Numbered from the stretch's first letter, positions 16,347 to 26,075 are shown. The stretch is DNA of 52,649 bases from Clostridia bacterium (GCA_017472255.1 JAFUQU010000045.1:1-52649), one strand, 5' to 3'. Program-made: numbers and translations. Notes: generated by a model from the sequence alone, not told the origin.

Positions 16347-17594
16347 ATGAACAAAATCAAAGTCTGTATCATCGGTATGGGCGAGTTTTCGGACTTTTTC
16401 ATCCCGCTGTTCCGCGATCATCCCGACGTGGAGGAGGTCTCCATCGCCGATGTTATCCCCGAGCGTGTCACGGCCGCCGCCCTCAAGCACGGCATCAAGC
16501 GCACCTTCTCGTCGCTGGAGGACGTGCTGAAAAACGGCAAGGATGTGGACAGCATCGCGTTGTTCACCCAGCGTCATCTTCACGGTCCCATGGTCATCGA
16601 CGCCCTCAAAGCCGGTAAGCACGTTTTCTCCGCCGTTCCCATGGCAATCAGCGTGGAGGAATGCGGCAAGATCATTGATATCGTCAAGGAAACCCGCCAG
16701 ATTTACATGACCGGCGAAACCTGCTATTATTTTCCCTGCGCCATTTTCTGCCGCGACGCCTACAAAAAGGGCAAGTTCGGCGAGTTTGTTTACGGCGAAT
16801 CCCAGTATTACCACGACATGAAAACCTTCTACAGCGCGTTTGCACGCTCGGGCGGCGATTCGTGGAAGCGGGTGGCGGGCATTCCTCCCATGTATTATTC
16901 CACCCACTCTGTGTCGATGATTGTCTCGGTCATCGGTCAGCACGCCACCAAGGTTTCCTGCTGCGGCTACCGCGACCACGACCCGGACGAGGTGTTCGGC
17001 GTCGGCAAAAACAACTGGGACAACCCGTTTTCCAACCAGACGGCGCTTCTCACCATGTCCGGCGGCGGCATTGCCCGCGTCAACGAATTCCGCCGGGTGG
17101 GCATCGCGCACAAGCCCTCGTCCTACATCACCTGTATGTACGGCACCACCGGCGCTTACGAATGCACCACCAACAAGCATATGCTGATCAACGGCGTGGC
17201 TGACCCGAACGGCACCCACCTGGAAGACGTGAGCGATCTGGTCAACACCATGTATCTGACCGAACGCAGCAAAGCCGCCGATTTCAATCCCCACGAGGAG
17301 CCGATCTCCGAGCGCGGACACAAGGGCTTCTCACCTGTTCACGATATCGCCCGCCTGCCCCTTCCGCTCCAGCAGATTCCCGACACGGTGCATTACAACT
17401 CCCATCCCTTCCTCGTGGACGATTTCGTCCGCGCGGTTCTGTCCGGCAAGCTGCCCCCCAACCACGCATGGGATTCTGCGCGCTACATGATTCCTGGTCT
17501 CATTGCCCACGAATCCGCTCTGAAAGACGGTATGCCCATGGACATCCCTGACTTCGGTGACGCGCCTGCTGATTGGGACAAGTTGTACGAGTAA
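16347..17594 (+). CDS. Gfo/Idh/MocA family oxidoreductase
   Basis: 415 residues. An N-terminal Rossmann fold begins KVCIIGMGEFSDFFIPLF, followed by the family's TQRHLHGPMVIDALKAGKHVF and an alpha/beta C-terminal domain starting around residue 130 (MTGETCYYFPCAIFCRDAYKKGKFGE). Such enzymes oxidise or reduce sugars and related compounds with NAD(P). The usual EKP motif after GKHV, whose Lys is catalytic in many members, is SAVP here. The ATG at 16347 is preceded by AAAGGAGT. A TATACT box lies at 16309-16314. Placed among glycosidase and esterase genes, it likely acts on a sugar released by them; the substrate is not predictable. Confidence 0.85.
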   Translation: MNKIKVCIIGMGEFSDFFIPLFRDHPDVEEVSIADVIPERVTAAALKHGIKRTFSSLEDVLKNGKDVDSIALFTQRHLHGPMVIDALKAGKHVFSAVPMAISVEECGKIIDIVKETRQIYMTGETCYYFPCAIFCRDAYKKGKFGEFVYGESQYYHDMKTFYSAFARSGGDSWKRVAGIPPMYYSTHSVSMIVSVIGQHATKVSCCGYRDHDPDEVFGVGKNNWDNPFSNQTALLTMSGGGIARVNEFRRVGIAHKPSSYITCMYGTTGAYECTTNKHMLINGVADPNGTHLEDVSDLVNTMYLTERSKAADFNPHEEPISERGHKGFSPVHDIARLPLPLQQIPDTVHYNSHPFLVDDFVRAVLSGKLPPNHAWDSARYMIPGLIAHESALKDGMPMDIPDFGDAPADWDKLYE

Positions 17595-17644
17595 GGGGAA
17601 GAGATTCAGACTTGCTCGCGTAAAGGGGTACGGTCGCTTTTCAT

Positions 17645-17814
17645 GCCCTCGCCCAGCGAGGGCGTTGGAAAGGCTCCGCAAAAGCTTTATACATGGGATT
17701 TTTATGTTCGCGACAGCGAACATAGCACGCACTAATTTAGTTTGTGCGAACGCTTGACTGTGCTAACCGCTCGGTCTACAGAGATGCGCCGACTCCCAAG
17801 CGACCGTAGGTCGC
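17645..17814. repeat. Hairpin array in the gap between oxidoreductase and esterase genes
   Basis: This 312-base gap (17595-17906) has no convincing gene. It holds short perfect hairpins: GCCCTCGC at 17645-17652 (CCA loop), TATGTTCGC at 17703-17711 (GACA loop), an imperfect one near 17725-17748, and GCGACC at 17800-17805 (GTA loop). Stem sizes and small loops resemble the arrays at 8059-8176 and 34475-34552. Confidence 0.5.
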
Positions 17815-17906
17815 ATGGCCTCGCACCATTACGTCGGCTTGGTTTGTGCTGAATTGTTTGTTTTTTTATGAATCATGGCTTTTGAATAAAATATGGGGGA
17901 AATGGT

Positions 17907-19085
17907 ATGAGAATTTATTTCCAGGGATCAACAACGTCTGTTGATGGCGGCGGCGTTGATGCCGTCGGCTATGTCTGCGGCGAGACGATTCGGTTTGAAC
18001 TGCGGCTGGTGCAGGACGGCGAACCGATCACCTGTCCGCTGTTCAAGTGGTCGATGGACGGGGACGACGGCAAGCATTCGGAGGGCTTCGCTTCGGGCGA
18101 AACCGGGAGGATTGTGCTGGAGACGACGCTGGATTCCCCCGGCTTCGTCCGGGTCATCGTTTATGCCTGCGCCATCGACGGAACGCCGCTGGACGGCTTT
18201 GACAAGTTCGAAGGCGGCGCGGGTGCGGAGATTGAAAAGCTGGAGCAGGGACTTCCCGAGCCGGAAGGCTTCGACGAATTCTGGGCGTCCCAGCGCGCCA
18301 TCGCGGATGCTTTCGTCCCCGAGCTGCTGGAAAAGGTGCGCGTTCGGGAGGACGATCCCGATTTCGACATCTACGATGTGAAAATTTCCACGCCCAACAC
18401 GCCCGCTTCCGGCTATCTTGCCATCCCCAAGGGCGCCGAGCCGGGCAGTCTGCCGCTGACCATCCACTTCATCGGCTACGGCGTGGACAGCACGCCCATC
18501 GAGTGTGAGAAGGGCATCATCCGCCTGACCACCATTTCCCACAGTATCGAAAACGGACGGGAGCCGGCATATTACGCGGAAATGAAGAAGCAGCTGGGTT
18601 CCTTCGGCTTCGAGAAGGACAAGAATCAGTCTCCCGAAACCTGCTATTTTGCCGCTCTCAGCCTGCGCGATCTGGCGACGGTGAAGTGGGCGAAGACGCT
18701 GCCCGAATACGATGGGCACAGCTTCTACATCAAGAGTGGCTCCATGGGTGCGATGCGTTCCATGGCGGTGGCGGCGAACGATCACGACGTGGTGGCGATG
18801 GAACTGGGCGTGCCGTGGCTGTGCGACTTGGGCGGTATCACGAAAGGGAAGATGCGGGGCTGGCGTCCCGATCCCGACCGGGGCGTGCTTTTCTTCGACA
18901 CGGTGAACAACGCGAAGCGGATCACCTGTCCGGTTAAAATCACCGTGGGGCTTGGCGATTACGTCTGCCCGCCCTCCGGCGAGGTGGTGCTGTGGAAGAA
19001 TATTCCGACCGAAAAGAGCATTACCTTCGTGCAGAACATGACGCATCCCTACCGCCCGGTGGAGGAAATCACCTACACACGGTAA
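17907..19085 (+). CDS. Acetylxylan esterase-like (carbohydrate esterase family 7)
   Basis: 392 residues, no signal peptide. An N-terminal beta domain of about 110 residues precedes the alpha/beta hydrolase domain. The catalytic triad is visible: Ser279 in KSGSMGAMRSM, Asp351 in VGLGDYVCPPS and His380 in NMTHPYRP, with the Asp-His spacing expected for CE7. CE7 enzymes remove acetyl groups from short xylo-oligosaccharides and related small esters inside the cell, which fits the intracellular glycosidases upstream. TTG-like starts are unnecessary because ATG 17907 fits; only a weak GGGG ribosome site precedes it. It ends at a bidirectional terminator facing metK. Confidence 0.85.
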   Translation: MRIYFQGSTTSVDGGGVDAVGYVCGETIRFELRLVQDGEPITCPLFKWSMDGDDGKHSEGFASGETGRIVLETTLDSPGFVRVIVYACAIDGTPLDGFDKFEGGAGAEIEKLEQGLPEPEGFDEFWASQRAIADAFVPELLEKVRVREDDPDFDIYDVKISTPNTPASGYLAIPKGAEPGSLPLTIHFIGYGVDSTPIECEKGIIRLTTISHSIENGREPAYYAEMKKQLGSFGFEKDKNQSPETCYFAALSLRDLATVKWAKTLPEYDGHSFYIKSGSMGAMRSMAVAANDHDVVAMELGVPWLCDLGGITKGKMRGWRPDPDRGVLFFDTVNNAKRITCPVKITVGLGDYVCPPSGEVVLWKNIPTEKSITFVQNMTHPYRPVEEITYTR

Positions 19086-19092
19086 TTTTCGC

Positions 19093-19130
19093 AAAAAAAT
19101 CGCTGGATTTTCATCCAGCGATTTTTTTTT
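19093..19130. terminator. Bidirectional terminator between esterase gene and metK
   Basis: ATCGCTGGAT (19099-19108) pairs with ATCCAGCGAT (19113-19122). The stem is flanked by seven A on the left and nine T on the right, so it can stop transcription from both convergent genes. Confidence 0.92.
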
Positions 19131-20310
19131 ACTTTTTCAGTTCAGCAAGCGCCTCAACCAGATCCAGATTCTCCCACGGAGCCTTCAGATCTTCGCGACC
19201 CATGTGACCGTAAGCGGCCAGCTTGCGATAGATCGGGCGGCGAAGTTTGAAGCGGTCGATGATGGCGGCGGGACGGAGATCGACCAGCTCAGCAACCTTG
19301 GCTGAGATGGCTTCCTCGTCCACCTTGGCGGTGCCGAAGGTTTCGATCATCACCGAGACGGGCTTGGCCACACCGATGGCGTAAGCGATCTGAACCTCGC
19401 ACTTGGAGGCCAGCTCGGCAGCCACGATGTTCTTTGCGATGTAGCGAGCGGCGTAGGAAGCGGAACGGTCAACCTTGGTCGGGTCCTTGCCGGAGAACGC
19501 GCCGCCGCCGTGACGGCTGTAGCCGCCGTAGGTGTCAACGATGATTTTGCGTCCGGTCAGACCGCTGTCGCCGTGAGGACCGCCAACCACAAAGCGTCCG
19601 GTGGGGTTGACGAAAATCTTGGTGTCGTTGTCAATCAGTTCAGCGGGGATGATGGGAGTGATTACCTTGGCGATGATGTCGGCGCGAATCTGATCCAGCT
19701 CCACCTCGGCCCCATGCTGGCTGGAAACGACGATGGTGTCCACGCGCTGGGGCTGACCGTCCACGTATTCGATGGTGACCTGAGTCTTTCCGTCGGGGCG
19801 GAGATAGGGCAGGGTGCCGTTTTTGCGGACGGCGGTGAGCTGCTTTGCCAGACGGTGTGCCAGTGAAATGGGCAGAGGCATCAGCTCGGGGGTTTCGTCG
19901 CAGGCGTAGCCGAACATCAGACCCTGGTCGCCGGCGCCGGTATCAAAGTTATCGGTAATTTCTCCATCTTTTGCCTCGAGGGACTTGTCAACGCCCAGCG
20001 CGATGTCGGGGGACTGACCGTGAATCTGGTTGATTACGGCGCAGGTGTCGCAGTTGAAGCCCTTTTTGTCGTCGTCGTAACCGATCTCGCGGACGGTTTC
20101 GCGGATAACCTTCTGGAAATCAATCTGCGCGGTCGTGGTAATTTCGCCCATGACGCTGATAATGCCGGTGGTTGTGGTGGTCTCGCAGGCTACGCGGGAC
20201 AGGGGATCCTGCTCCAGCAGAGCATCCAGGATCGCGTCGGACACCTGGTCGCATATTTTATCGGGATGACCTTCGGTTACTGATTCGGATGTGAAGAAAT
20301 ATTTTGCCAT
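19129..20310 (-). CDS. metK: S-adenosylmethionine synthetase
   Basis: 393 residues, standard length. It makes S-adenosylmethionine from methionine and ATP. Family motifs are clear: [24 protein letters not shown] at the N-terminus, [12 protein letters not shown] (ATP-binding), [21 protein letters not shown] and [23 protein letters not shown] (the P-loop-like signature). AGGAGGT precedes the ATG. A SAM-I riboswitch and terminator in the leader should shut the gene off when S-adenosylmethionine is plentiful. Confidence 0.98.
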   Translation of the reverse strand: MAKYFFTSESVTEGHPDKICDQVSDAILDALLEQDPLSRVACETTTTTGIISVMGEITTTAQIDFQKVIRETVREIGYDDDKKGFNCDTCAVINQIHGQSPDIALGVDKSLEAKDGEITDNFDTGAGDQGLMFGYACDETPELMPLPISLAHRLAKQLTAVRKNGTLPYLRPDGKTQVTIEYVDGQPQRVDTIVVSSQHGAEVELDQIRADIIAKVITPIIPAELIDNDTKIFVNPTGRFVVGGPHGDSGLTGRKIIVDTYGGYSRHGGGAFSGKDPTKVDRSASYAARYIAKNIVAAELASKCEVQIAYAIGVAKPVSVMIETFGTAKVDEEAISAKVAELVDLRPAAIIDRFKLRRPIYRKLAAYGHMGREDLKAPWENLDLVEALAELKK

Positions 20311-20334
20311 TTTATGTACCTCCTGGCTTGCGGT

Positions 20335-20364
20335 GAAAAAAACCCCCCGGAAAATCCCGAGGGG
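20335..20364 (-). terminator. Riboswitch-controlled terminator of metK
   Basis: On the minus strand CCCCTCGG and CCGGGGGG form an 8-bp stem (one G-U) followed by a run of Ts (the A run at 20335-20342). It is the off-state hairpin of the SAM-I riboswitch just upstream. Confidence 0.85.
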
Positions 20365-20382
20365 CTAAAAGCTCTATGCGCT

Positions 20383-20480
20383 CTCATCTCTCAGGATTTG
20401 GCACCTTACACACGTTTTATGCAAACAATATGCAGGTTGCCGGGCTTCACAGGGCCAGTCCCTCCGCCGCTCTTGATAAG
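20383..20480 (-). ncRNA. SAM-I (S-box) riboswitch
   Basis: The minus strand carries the conserved S-box blocks in order: CTTATCAAGAG, GGAGGGACTGGCCC, GTGAAGCCCGGCAACC, then GGTGCCAAATCC and GAGAGATGAG closing the P1 stem. It lies between a consensus promoter and the metK terminator hairpin. Binding of S-adenosylmethionine should favour termination before metK. Confidence 0.96.
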
Positions 20481-20521
20481 AATATTTTGATTAAGAATTG
20501 CTATAGAATTGTTGCATAAAT

Positions 20522-20550
20522 AGTATAGCATAGATTTGTTGAAATGTCAA
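20522..20550 (-). promoter_or_regulatory. Sigma-A promoter of metK
   Basis: Minus strand TTGACA (20550-20545), 17-base spacer, TATACT (20527-20522), about 35 bases before the riboswitch. Confidence 0.85.
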
Positions 20551-20557
20551 TAGTCAA

Positions 20558-21031
20558 TTAGAACAATTCTACAATAAATTTCACCAATTGTGAGCCAAAT
20601 GTCATAATCAGCCCAGCTGCCGCCACGCCTGCGAAGATCGACAGCATGGCCTTCTTTTTGTCCATGTCGAAGACCGACGCCACCAGCGCGCCCGTCCACG
20701 CGCCCGTACCGGGGAGGGGAATAGCCACGAAGACGAACAGCCCCCAAGCCGCGTATTTTTCAATTTTCGGGCGGTTTTTCTCGGCTTTTTCGTAGAGCCA
20801 GTTGGAAATTTTGGAAAACAGCGCAACGCTGCATCCGCGCATCCACTTGAGCACAGCCTTCACGAACAGCAGGATGATCGGAATCGGCACGCAGTTGCCG
20901 ATAATCGATACGATCAGCGTCCAGTGCCATGGCAGACCCATGCCGGTACCGATCGGCACTGCACCGCGCAGCTCGATCAACGGCACCATGGAAACGAAAA
21001 ATACAATGATATATTTTAGTAAAACGCTCAC
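20558..21031 (-). CDS. Small multidrug export-type membrane protein (COG2426 family)
   Basis: 157 residues from a GTG start at 21031 preceded by GAGGT. Several hydrophobic helices carry the family's motifs: MVPLIELRGAVPIGTGMGLPW, GNCVPIPIILLF, FVFVAIPLPGTGAWTGALVASVF and DMDKKKAMLSIFAGVAAAGLIM. The family is annotated as putative small multidrug export proteins, but its substrate is not established. It follows the riboflavin transporter gene by 17 bases, so the two are probably cotranscribed under the FMN riboswitch. Confidence 0.8.
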   Translation of the reverse strand: MSVLLKYIIVFFVSMVPLIELRGAVPIGTGMGLPWHWTLIVSIIGNCVPIPIILLFVKAVLKWMRGCSVALFSKISNWLYEKAEKNRPKIEKYAAWGLFVFVAIPLPGTGAWTGALVASVFDMDKKKAMLSIFAGVAAAGLIMTFGSQLVKFIVELF

Positions 21032-21048
21032 AATTTACCTCTTTTACA

Positions 21049-21666
21049 TTATATATGAAGCACCCGAGATAATCTCTTATAAAGGATAAGATTGATCACG
21101 GAGCAGAGTACGCCTTTGACAAGATTGAACGGTGCTACGGCGAAAACGACCAGTGTCCGTAAATCGCCGACCAGCGGGTTCACAGCGCTGCCCATTTCGA
21201 TGATTTTGTCAATTGGAAGGTGATAGAAATCGGAAAATGCAGGAATTAATACAAAATAGTTAAGCAAACTTCCGACGGTTGCCAGTGAAACGGTGCCGGC
21301 AATCAGCGCAATCAGCGCGCCCTTGCGGTCTTTGCAGAATTTGTAGATAAGCGATGCCGGAACGACGAAGGCGCAGCTGGTGACAAAATTGGCAAATTCG
21401 CCTATGTATGCGGTGGAAGTGCCGTTCAGCAGGATGTTGATCAGGTTTTTCAGCAGCTCCATGACGGCTGCGGCGATGGGACCCATGGCGAAACCGCCCA
21501 TCAGGATGACAGCCTCGGAAAGATCCAGCTTGTAAAATCCCGGCGCGAACCACAGCGGGAACTCGAACAGCATGACGATGGCGGAAATCGCGGTGAGAAC
21601 GGCAACTTTCGTGATGGTGTGAAGTGCGACCCGGGATTTGGCGGGCGCGGATTGTTTATTTGTCAT
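21049..21666 (-). CDS. ribU: ECF transporter S component, riboflavin-specific (RibU-like)
   Basis: 205 residues with about six hydrophobic segments. The stretches ITKVAVLTAISAIVMLFEFPLW, LSEAVILMGGFAMGPIAAAVMELLKNLINILLNGT and YIGEFANFVTSCAFVVPASLIYK are typical of S components that bind a vitamin and dock to a shared energy-coupling module. The FMN riboswitch directly upstream identifies the ligand as riboflavin or a related flavin. AAGGAG sits before the ATG but inside a hairpin stem that the riboswitch may control. No ATPase or T component is encoded nearby; these are usually shared and located elsewhere. Confidence 0.92.
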   Translation of the reverse strand: MTNKQSAPAKSRVALHTITKVAVLTAISAIVMLFEFPLWFAPGFYKLDLSEAVILMGGFAMGPIAAAVMELLKNLINILLNGTSTAYIGEFANFVTSCAFVVPASLIYKFCKDRKGALIALIAGTVSLATVGSLLNYFVLIPAFSDFYHLPIDKIIEMGSAVNPLVGDLRTLVVFAVAPFNLVKGVLCSVINLILYKRLSRVLHI

Positions 21667-21701
21667 AAAAAAATTCTCCTTGAATTCAAATATCAGGAGA
21701 A
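21667..21701 (-). promoter_or_regulatory. FMN riboswitch expression platform: hairpin covering the ribU ribosome binding site
   Basis: On the minus strand TTCTCCT (21701-21695) pairs with AGGAGAA (21680-21674), which contains the Shine-Dalgarno, and is followed by seven Ts and then directly by the ATG. It can therefore act as a terminator, a ribosome-site sequestrator, or both. Confidence 0.65.
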
Positions 21702-21748
21702 GTGGGACTATAGATTATACAGCATGAATTGTGCAGAACGAATAGTCT

Positions 21749-21897
21749 TTCTTCTCTCATCCGGACTGTGTAGTGGCGCGCCGCTTATGGCGGCGGGACA
21801 CTGCGTACCGTCGGTGCAGGAATTCCACCTGCTCAGCCGATGTATAATCGGGTCGCGGACTTTACCGCCGGTAAGGATTTTCACCTATCCCTGAAGA
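21749..21897 (-). ncRNA. FMN riboswitch (RFN element)
   Basis: The minus strand reads CTTCAGGGATAGGTGAAAAT, then ACCGGCGGTAAAGTCCGCGA, GCAGGTGGAATTCC, CACCGACGGTA and AGTCCGGATGAGAGAAG, the ordered conserved blocks of the RFN element. It precedes the riboflavin transporter gene and should lower its expression when FMN is abundant. Confidence 0.96.
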
Positions 21898-21924
21898 AAA
21901 TATACGGAAAAGTATAAAATATAC

Positions 21925-21955
21925 CATATGGGGAATGGAAACCATTCCCCATATG
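21925..21955 (-). terminator. Hairpin after tuf, likely terminator
   Basis: Perfect 14-bp stem CATATGGGGAATGG with its complement around a 3-base loop; an AT-rich but broken T stretch follows in the minus direction. It separates the str operon from the FMN riboswitch only about 30 bases away. Confidence 0.65.
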
Positions 21956-21973
21956 ACGCAGCATAAGCTGAAA

Positions 21974-23179
21974 TTATTCGATGATCTCGGAAACGACGCC
22001 GGAACCAACGGTACGACCACCCTCACGGATAGCGAGACGGAGACCCTTCTCGATAGCGATAGGAGTGATCAGTTCAACGGTCATATCAACGTTGTCGCCA
22101 GGCTTGCACATTTCAACGCCATCGGGCAGCTTGATAACGCCGGTAACGTCGGTGGTTCTGAAGTAGAACTGAGGACGATAGCCAGAGAAGAAGGGCTTCT
22201 GACGGCCGCCTTCCTTCTCAGTCAGAACGTAAACCTGAGCCACGAACTTGGTGTGGGGGTTTACAGAACCGGGCTTGCAGAGAACCTGACCGCGCTCGAT
22301 CTCGTTCTTCTGGATACCACGGAGCAGAGCACCGATGTTGTCACCAGCCTCAGCGGAGTCGAGGAGCTTGTGGAACATTTCGATCCAGGTAACGACGGTC
22401 TTCTTGCGCTCGTCGGTCAGACCGATGATCTCAACTTCCTCGTTCATCTTGATAACGCCGCGCTCAACACGACCGGTAGCAACAGTACCACGACCGGAGA
22501 TGGAGAAGACGTCCTCAACAGGCATCAGGAAAGGCAGAGCATCGTTGCGCTCAGGAGTAGGAATGTACTCGTCAACGGTCTTCATCAGCTCGAGGATGGA
22601 AGCATACTCAGGAGCGTTCACATCGGTGGAGGAGGAGAGCAGAGCCTCACGAGCGGAACCACGGATGATAGGAGTGTCATCGCCCGGGAAGTCGTACTCG
22701 TTCAGCAGGTCACGGATCTCCATGTCAACCAGGTCAAGCAGCTCTTCGTCGTCAACGATGTCGCACTTGTTCATGTAAACAACGATAGCGGGAACGCCAA
22801 CCTGACGGGCAAGCAGAACGTGCTCACGGGTCTGCTGCAGAGGACCATCGGTACCTGCAACGACGAGGATAGCGCCGTCCATCTGAGCTGCACCGGTGAT
22901 CATGTTCTTAACGTAGTCAGCATGACCGGGGCAGTCAACGTGAGCGTAGTGACGATTTTCAGTCTCGTACTCAACGTGACGGGTGTTGATTGTGATACCA
23001 CGTGCCTTCTCTTCGGGCGCGTTGTCGATCTGGTCGTAAGCCAGGAACTCGTTCTTACCGTTGCCGATGGACAGAACCTTGGTGATAGCAGCGGTCAGAG
23101 TGGTCTTACCATGGTCAACGTGACCGATGGTACCAATGTTTACGTGGGGTTTCGTTCTTTCGAATTTAGCCTTTGCCAT
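21974..23179 (-). CDS. tuf: Elongation factor Tu
   Basis: 401 residues, last gene of the str operon. It delivers aminoacyl-tRNA to the ribosome with GTP. G-box motifs are visible: GHVDHGKT near residue 19, DCPGHADY, and NKCD; the effector region [13 protein letters not shown] is intact. The codon usage is strongly biased, as usual for this abundant protein. The ATG has a GGAGG-type ribosome site. It follows fusA after 129 bases, with a hairpin in between. Confidence 0.99.
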   Translation of the reverse strand: MAKAKFERTKPHVNIGTIGHVDHGKTTLTAAITKVLSIGNGKNEFLAYDQIDNAPEEKARGITINTRHVEYETENRHYAHVDCPGHADYVKNMITGAAQMDGAILVVAGTDGPLQQTREHVLLARQVGVPAIVVYMNKCDIVDDEELLDLVDMEIRDLLNEYDFPGDDTPIIRGSAREALLSSSTDVNAPEYASILELMKTVDEYIPTPERNDALPFLMPVEDVFSISGRGTVATGRVERGVIKMNEEVEIIGLTDERKKTVVTWIEMFHKLLDSAEAGDNIGALLRGIQKNEIERGQVLCKPGSVNPHTKFVAQVYVLTEKEGGRQKPFFSGYRPQFYFRTTDVTGVIKLPDGVEMCKPGDNVDMTVELITPIAIEKGLRLAIREGGRTVGSGVVSEIIE

Positions 23180-23227
23180 TGTAATTTCCTCCTTGAAATT
23201 AACTATTTTGAATATTTGTGTTGAAAA

Positions 23228-23259
23228 CCATACGGGGGCGGGGAACCGTCCCCGTATGG
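23228..23259 (-). terminator. Hairpin between fusA and tuf (attenuator-like)
   Basis: CCATACGGGGGCGG at 23228-23241 pairs over 14 bp (one G-T position) with 23246-23259, loop GGAA, followed in the minus direction by TTTTC. It may partly terminate fusA transcripts or stabilise the processed ends. Confidence 0.6.
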
Positions 23260-23308
23260 TTAAAAACCTGTAATCAAGCAGCTGGAAGCAGCCGCTTAAA
23301 GCGTTTAC

Positions 23309-25390
23309 TTACGCCTTCTTGCCGCGCTCGGCGATGATCTTTTCCTGAATGGACTTCGGAACCTCTGCGAAGTGGCTGGGCTCCATGGAGTACATACCGC
23401 GACCCTGGGTTCTGGAGCGGAGATCGGTAGCGTAACCGAACATTTCGCCCAGCGGAACGGAGCAGGTAATCTGGGTAGCACCGTTGTCAGGATCCATGGA
23501 CTGAATCTGACCGCGGCGGGAGTTGATGTCACCGATAACATCGCCCAGATAATCGTCGGGCGTGATAACGACAACCTTCATCATAGGTTCGGTAATGACC
23601 GGATCAGCCAGCTTCATAGCTTCCTTGAAGCACATGGAGCCTGCGATCTTGAACGCCATTTCCGAAGAGTCGACTTCGTGATACGAACCATCATACAGCG
23701 TAACCTTAACGTCCACAACGTTGTAGCCGGCCAGGACACCGGTCTGCATAGCAGCCTGGATACCCTGGTTGACAGGCTCGATGTATTCCTTCGGAATAGC
23801 ACCGCCGACAACCTTGTTTTCGAACAGATAGCCTGCACCCGGCTCGTTGGGCTCGATGATGATCTTACAGTGACCATACTGACCCTTACCACCGGACTGA
23901 CGTGCGTATTTGTGCTCGTGATCGACCTTCTTGCGAATGGTCTCCTTGTAGGCAACCTGAGGCTTACCTACGTTAGCTTCCACCTTGAATTCGCGCAGCA
24001 GTCTGTCAACGATGATTTCCAGATGCAGCTCGCCCATACCAGCGATAATGGTCTGACCGGTTTCATCGTCGGTGTAGGTGCGGAAGGTGGGGTCTTCCTC
24101 AGCCAGCTTAGCCAGCGCGATGCCCATCTTCTCCTGACCGGCTTTGGTCTTAGGCTCGATGGCGACGCGGATAACAGGCTCGGGGAATTCCATGGACTCG
24201 AGGATGATCGGGTGATCTTCGTCGCAGAAGGTATCACCGGTGGTGGTGTTCTTCACGCCGATAACAGCCGCGATATCGCCGGAGTAGCATTTATCAATAT
24301 CCTTACGCTCGTTGGAATGCATCTGCAGGATACGTCCGAAGCGCTCCTTAGAATCCTTGGTGGAGTTGTAAACAGTGGTACCTGCCTCAACCGTACCGGA
24401 GTACACGCGGAAGTAGCAGAGCTTACCGACGAACGGGTCGGTCATGATCTTGAATGCGAGAGCGGAGAAGGGAGCGTTATCATCAGAAGGACGCTCATCC
24501 TCTTCCTCGGTGCCGGGGATGACACCCTTAATTGCGGGAACGTCAAGGGGAGAAGGCATGAAATCGACGATAGCGTCGAGCAGCTTCTGAACGCCCTTGT
24601 TCTTATAGGAAGTGCCGCAGACCACGGGAACAATCTTGTTATCGATAGTAGCCTGACGCAGAGCCTTCTTCAGCTCGTCAACGGAGATTTCTTCTCCGTC
24701 GCAGTAGCGCATGAACAGCTCCTCGTCGGTCTCACAGATCGACTCGATCATAGCGGTGCGGTATTCTTCGGCCTTTTCTACCATATCCGCGGGAATGTCT
24801 TCCACGCGCATATCCTTACCAAGCTCGTCGTAGTAAACGTCAGCCTTCATCTCCATCAGGTCAACGATGCCGCGGAAGGTATCCTCAGCTCCGATAGGAA
24901 GCTGAATCGGCACAGCGTTCGCCTTCAGGCGATCTTTCAGCATCTGAACGACGCGGTAGAAGTTGGCGCCCATGATGTCCATCTTGTTGACATAGCACAT
25001 ACGCGGAACGTGGTACTTGTCAGCCTGACGCCAAACGGTTTCGGACTGAGGCTCAACGCCGCCCTTTGCACACAGCACGGTTACGGAACCGTCCAGAACG
25101 CGCAGAGAACGCTCTACCTCAACGGTAAAGTCAACGTGACCAGGGGTATCAATGATATTGATACGGGTGTTGTTCCAGTGGCAGGTGGTAGCAGCGGAGG
25201 TAATGGTGATACCGCGCTCCTGCTCCTGAGCCATCCAGTCCATGGTCGCGCCGCCGTCATGAGTCTCGCCCATCTTGTAGTTTACGCCCGTATAGAACAG
25301 GATGCGCTCAGTGGTGGTGGTTTTACCAGCGTCGATGTGCGCCATGATGCCTATATTACGGGTTCTTTCAAGCGGGTATTCTCTTGGCAT
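23309..25390 (-). CDS. fusA: Elongation factor G
   Basis: 693 residues. It drives translocation on the ribosome using GTP. G motifs [21 protein letters not shown] and NKMD are present, as are the C-terminal domain IV/V signatures ([34 protein letters not shown] end). It is the third gene of the str operon, after rpsG with a 41-base gap, and has a TGAAAGGAGT ribosome site. Confidence 0.99.
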   Translation of the reverse strand: MPREYPLERTRNIGIMAHIDAGKTTTTERILFYTGVNYKMGETHDGGATMDWMAQEQERGITITSAATTCHWNNTRINIIDTPGHVDFTVEVERSLRVLDGSVTVLCAKGGVEPQSETVWRQADKYHVPRMCYVNKMDIMGANFYRVVQMLKDRLKANAVPIQLPIGAEDTFRGIVDLMEMKADVYYDELGKDMRVEDIPADMVEKAEEYRTAMIESICETDEELFMRYCDGEEISVDELKKALRQATIDNKIVPVVCGTSYKNKGVQKLLDAIVDFMPSPLDVPAIKGVIPGTEEEDERPSDDNAPFSALAFKIMTDPFVGKLCYFRVYSGTVEAGTTVYNSTKDSKERFGRILQMHSNERKDIDKCYSGDIAAVIGVKNTTTGDTFCDEDHPIILESMEFPEPVIRVAIEPKTKAGQEKMGIALAKLAEEDPTFRTYTDDETGQTIIAGMGELHLEIIVDRLLREFKVEANVGKPQVAYKETIRKKVDHEHKYARQSGGKGQYGHCKIIIEPNEPGAGYLFENKVVGGAIPKEYIEPVNQGIQAAMQTGVLAGYNVVDVKVTLYDGSYHEVDSSEMAFKIAGSMCFKEAMKLADPVITEPMMKVVVITPDDYLGDVIGDINSRRGQIQSMDPDNGATQITCSVPLGEMFGYATDLRSRTQGRGMYSMEPSHFAEVPKSIQEKIIAERGKKA

Positions 25391-25431
25391 TGAATATTAC
25401 TCCTTTCAAGTAACGGGTGGGTGTGAGAAAA

Positions 25432-25902
25432 TCAATATCTGTAGTGTGCAAACGCCTTGTTTGCTTCTGCCATTCTGTGGGTTTCTTCCTTCTTCTTGAA
25501 GGCGCCGCCCGCAGAGTTAATGGCGTCAACGATCTCGTTTGCCAGCTTCTCAGCCATGGTTCTCTCGCCACGGGTTCTTGAATAGGTGGTGATCCAACGA
25601 AGACCCAGAGTCTGACGTCTTTCAGCTCTGACCTCCATAGGAACCTGATAAGTGGAACCGCCGACACGGCGGGCCTTAACTTCAAGCACAGGCATTACGT
25701 TCTCGAGAGCTTCATTGAAAGCCTCGAGGGGGTTGCGACCCAGCTTCTGCTCAACGATAGCGAACGCATCGTAAACGATCTTCTGAGCGACACCCTTCTT
25801 GCCATCATACATAATGTTGTTGATCAGCTTTGTTACGAGCTTAGAATTGTACAACGGATCCTGTAAAACGTCTCTTTTGGAAATCTGACCTCTTCTCGGC
25901 AC
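25432..25902 (-). CDS. rpsG: 30S ribosomal protein S7
   Basis: 156 residues from GTG at 25902, the standard S7 length. It begins [21 protein letters not shown] and contains [17 protein letters not shown] and [15 protein letters not shown]7 nucleates assembly of the 30S head. I prefer this GTG to the in-frame ATG at 25920 because AAGGAGG lies inside that longer reading and is well spaced from the GTG, and because the S7 family starts at this point. It is separated from rpsL by 193 bases, longer than usual. Confidence 0.97.
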   Translation of the reverse strand: MPRRGQISKRDVLQDPLYNSKLVTKLINNIMYDGKKGVAQKIVYDAFAIVEQKLGRNPLEAFNEALENVMPVLEVKARRVGGSTYQVPMEVRAERRQTLGLRWITTYSRTRGERTMAEKLANEIVDAINSAGGAFKKKEETHRMAEANKAFAHYRY

Positions 25903-26053
25903 TGTACTTCCCTCCTTCATATAAATGATATCATAGGTACTCGAAAGATTACTCCCGTTAGGCTTGTCCGAGAGAAAGTCACCGGAAATTGATAAACAAA
26001 TTTCGATTATTTCATTCGGAAGCGATGGGATTTTGTTCTATACCCTGTAGTTT

Positions 26054-26075
26054 GTTCCCTGAGAGAGCAGGGGAC
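26054..26075 (-). other. Small hairpin in the long rpsL-rpsG spacer
   Basis: GTTCCCTG and CAGGGGAC form an 8-bp stem (one wobble pair) around AGAGAG just after rpsL. In some bacteria S7 represses translation by binding this spacer; I see no proof of that here, and there is no T tract. Confidence 0.35.
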
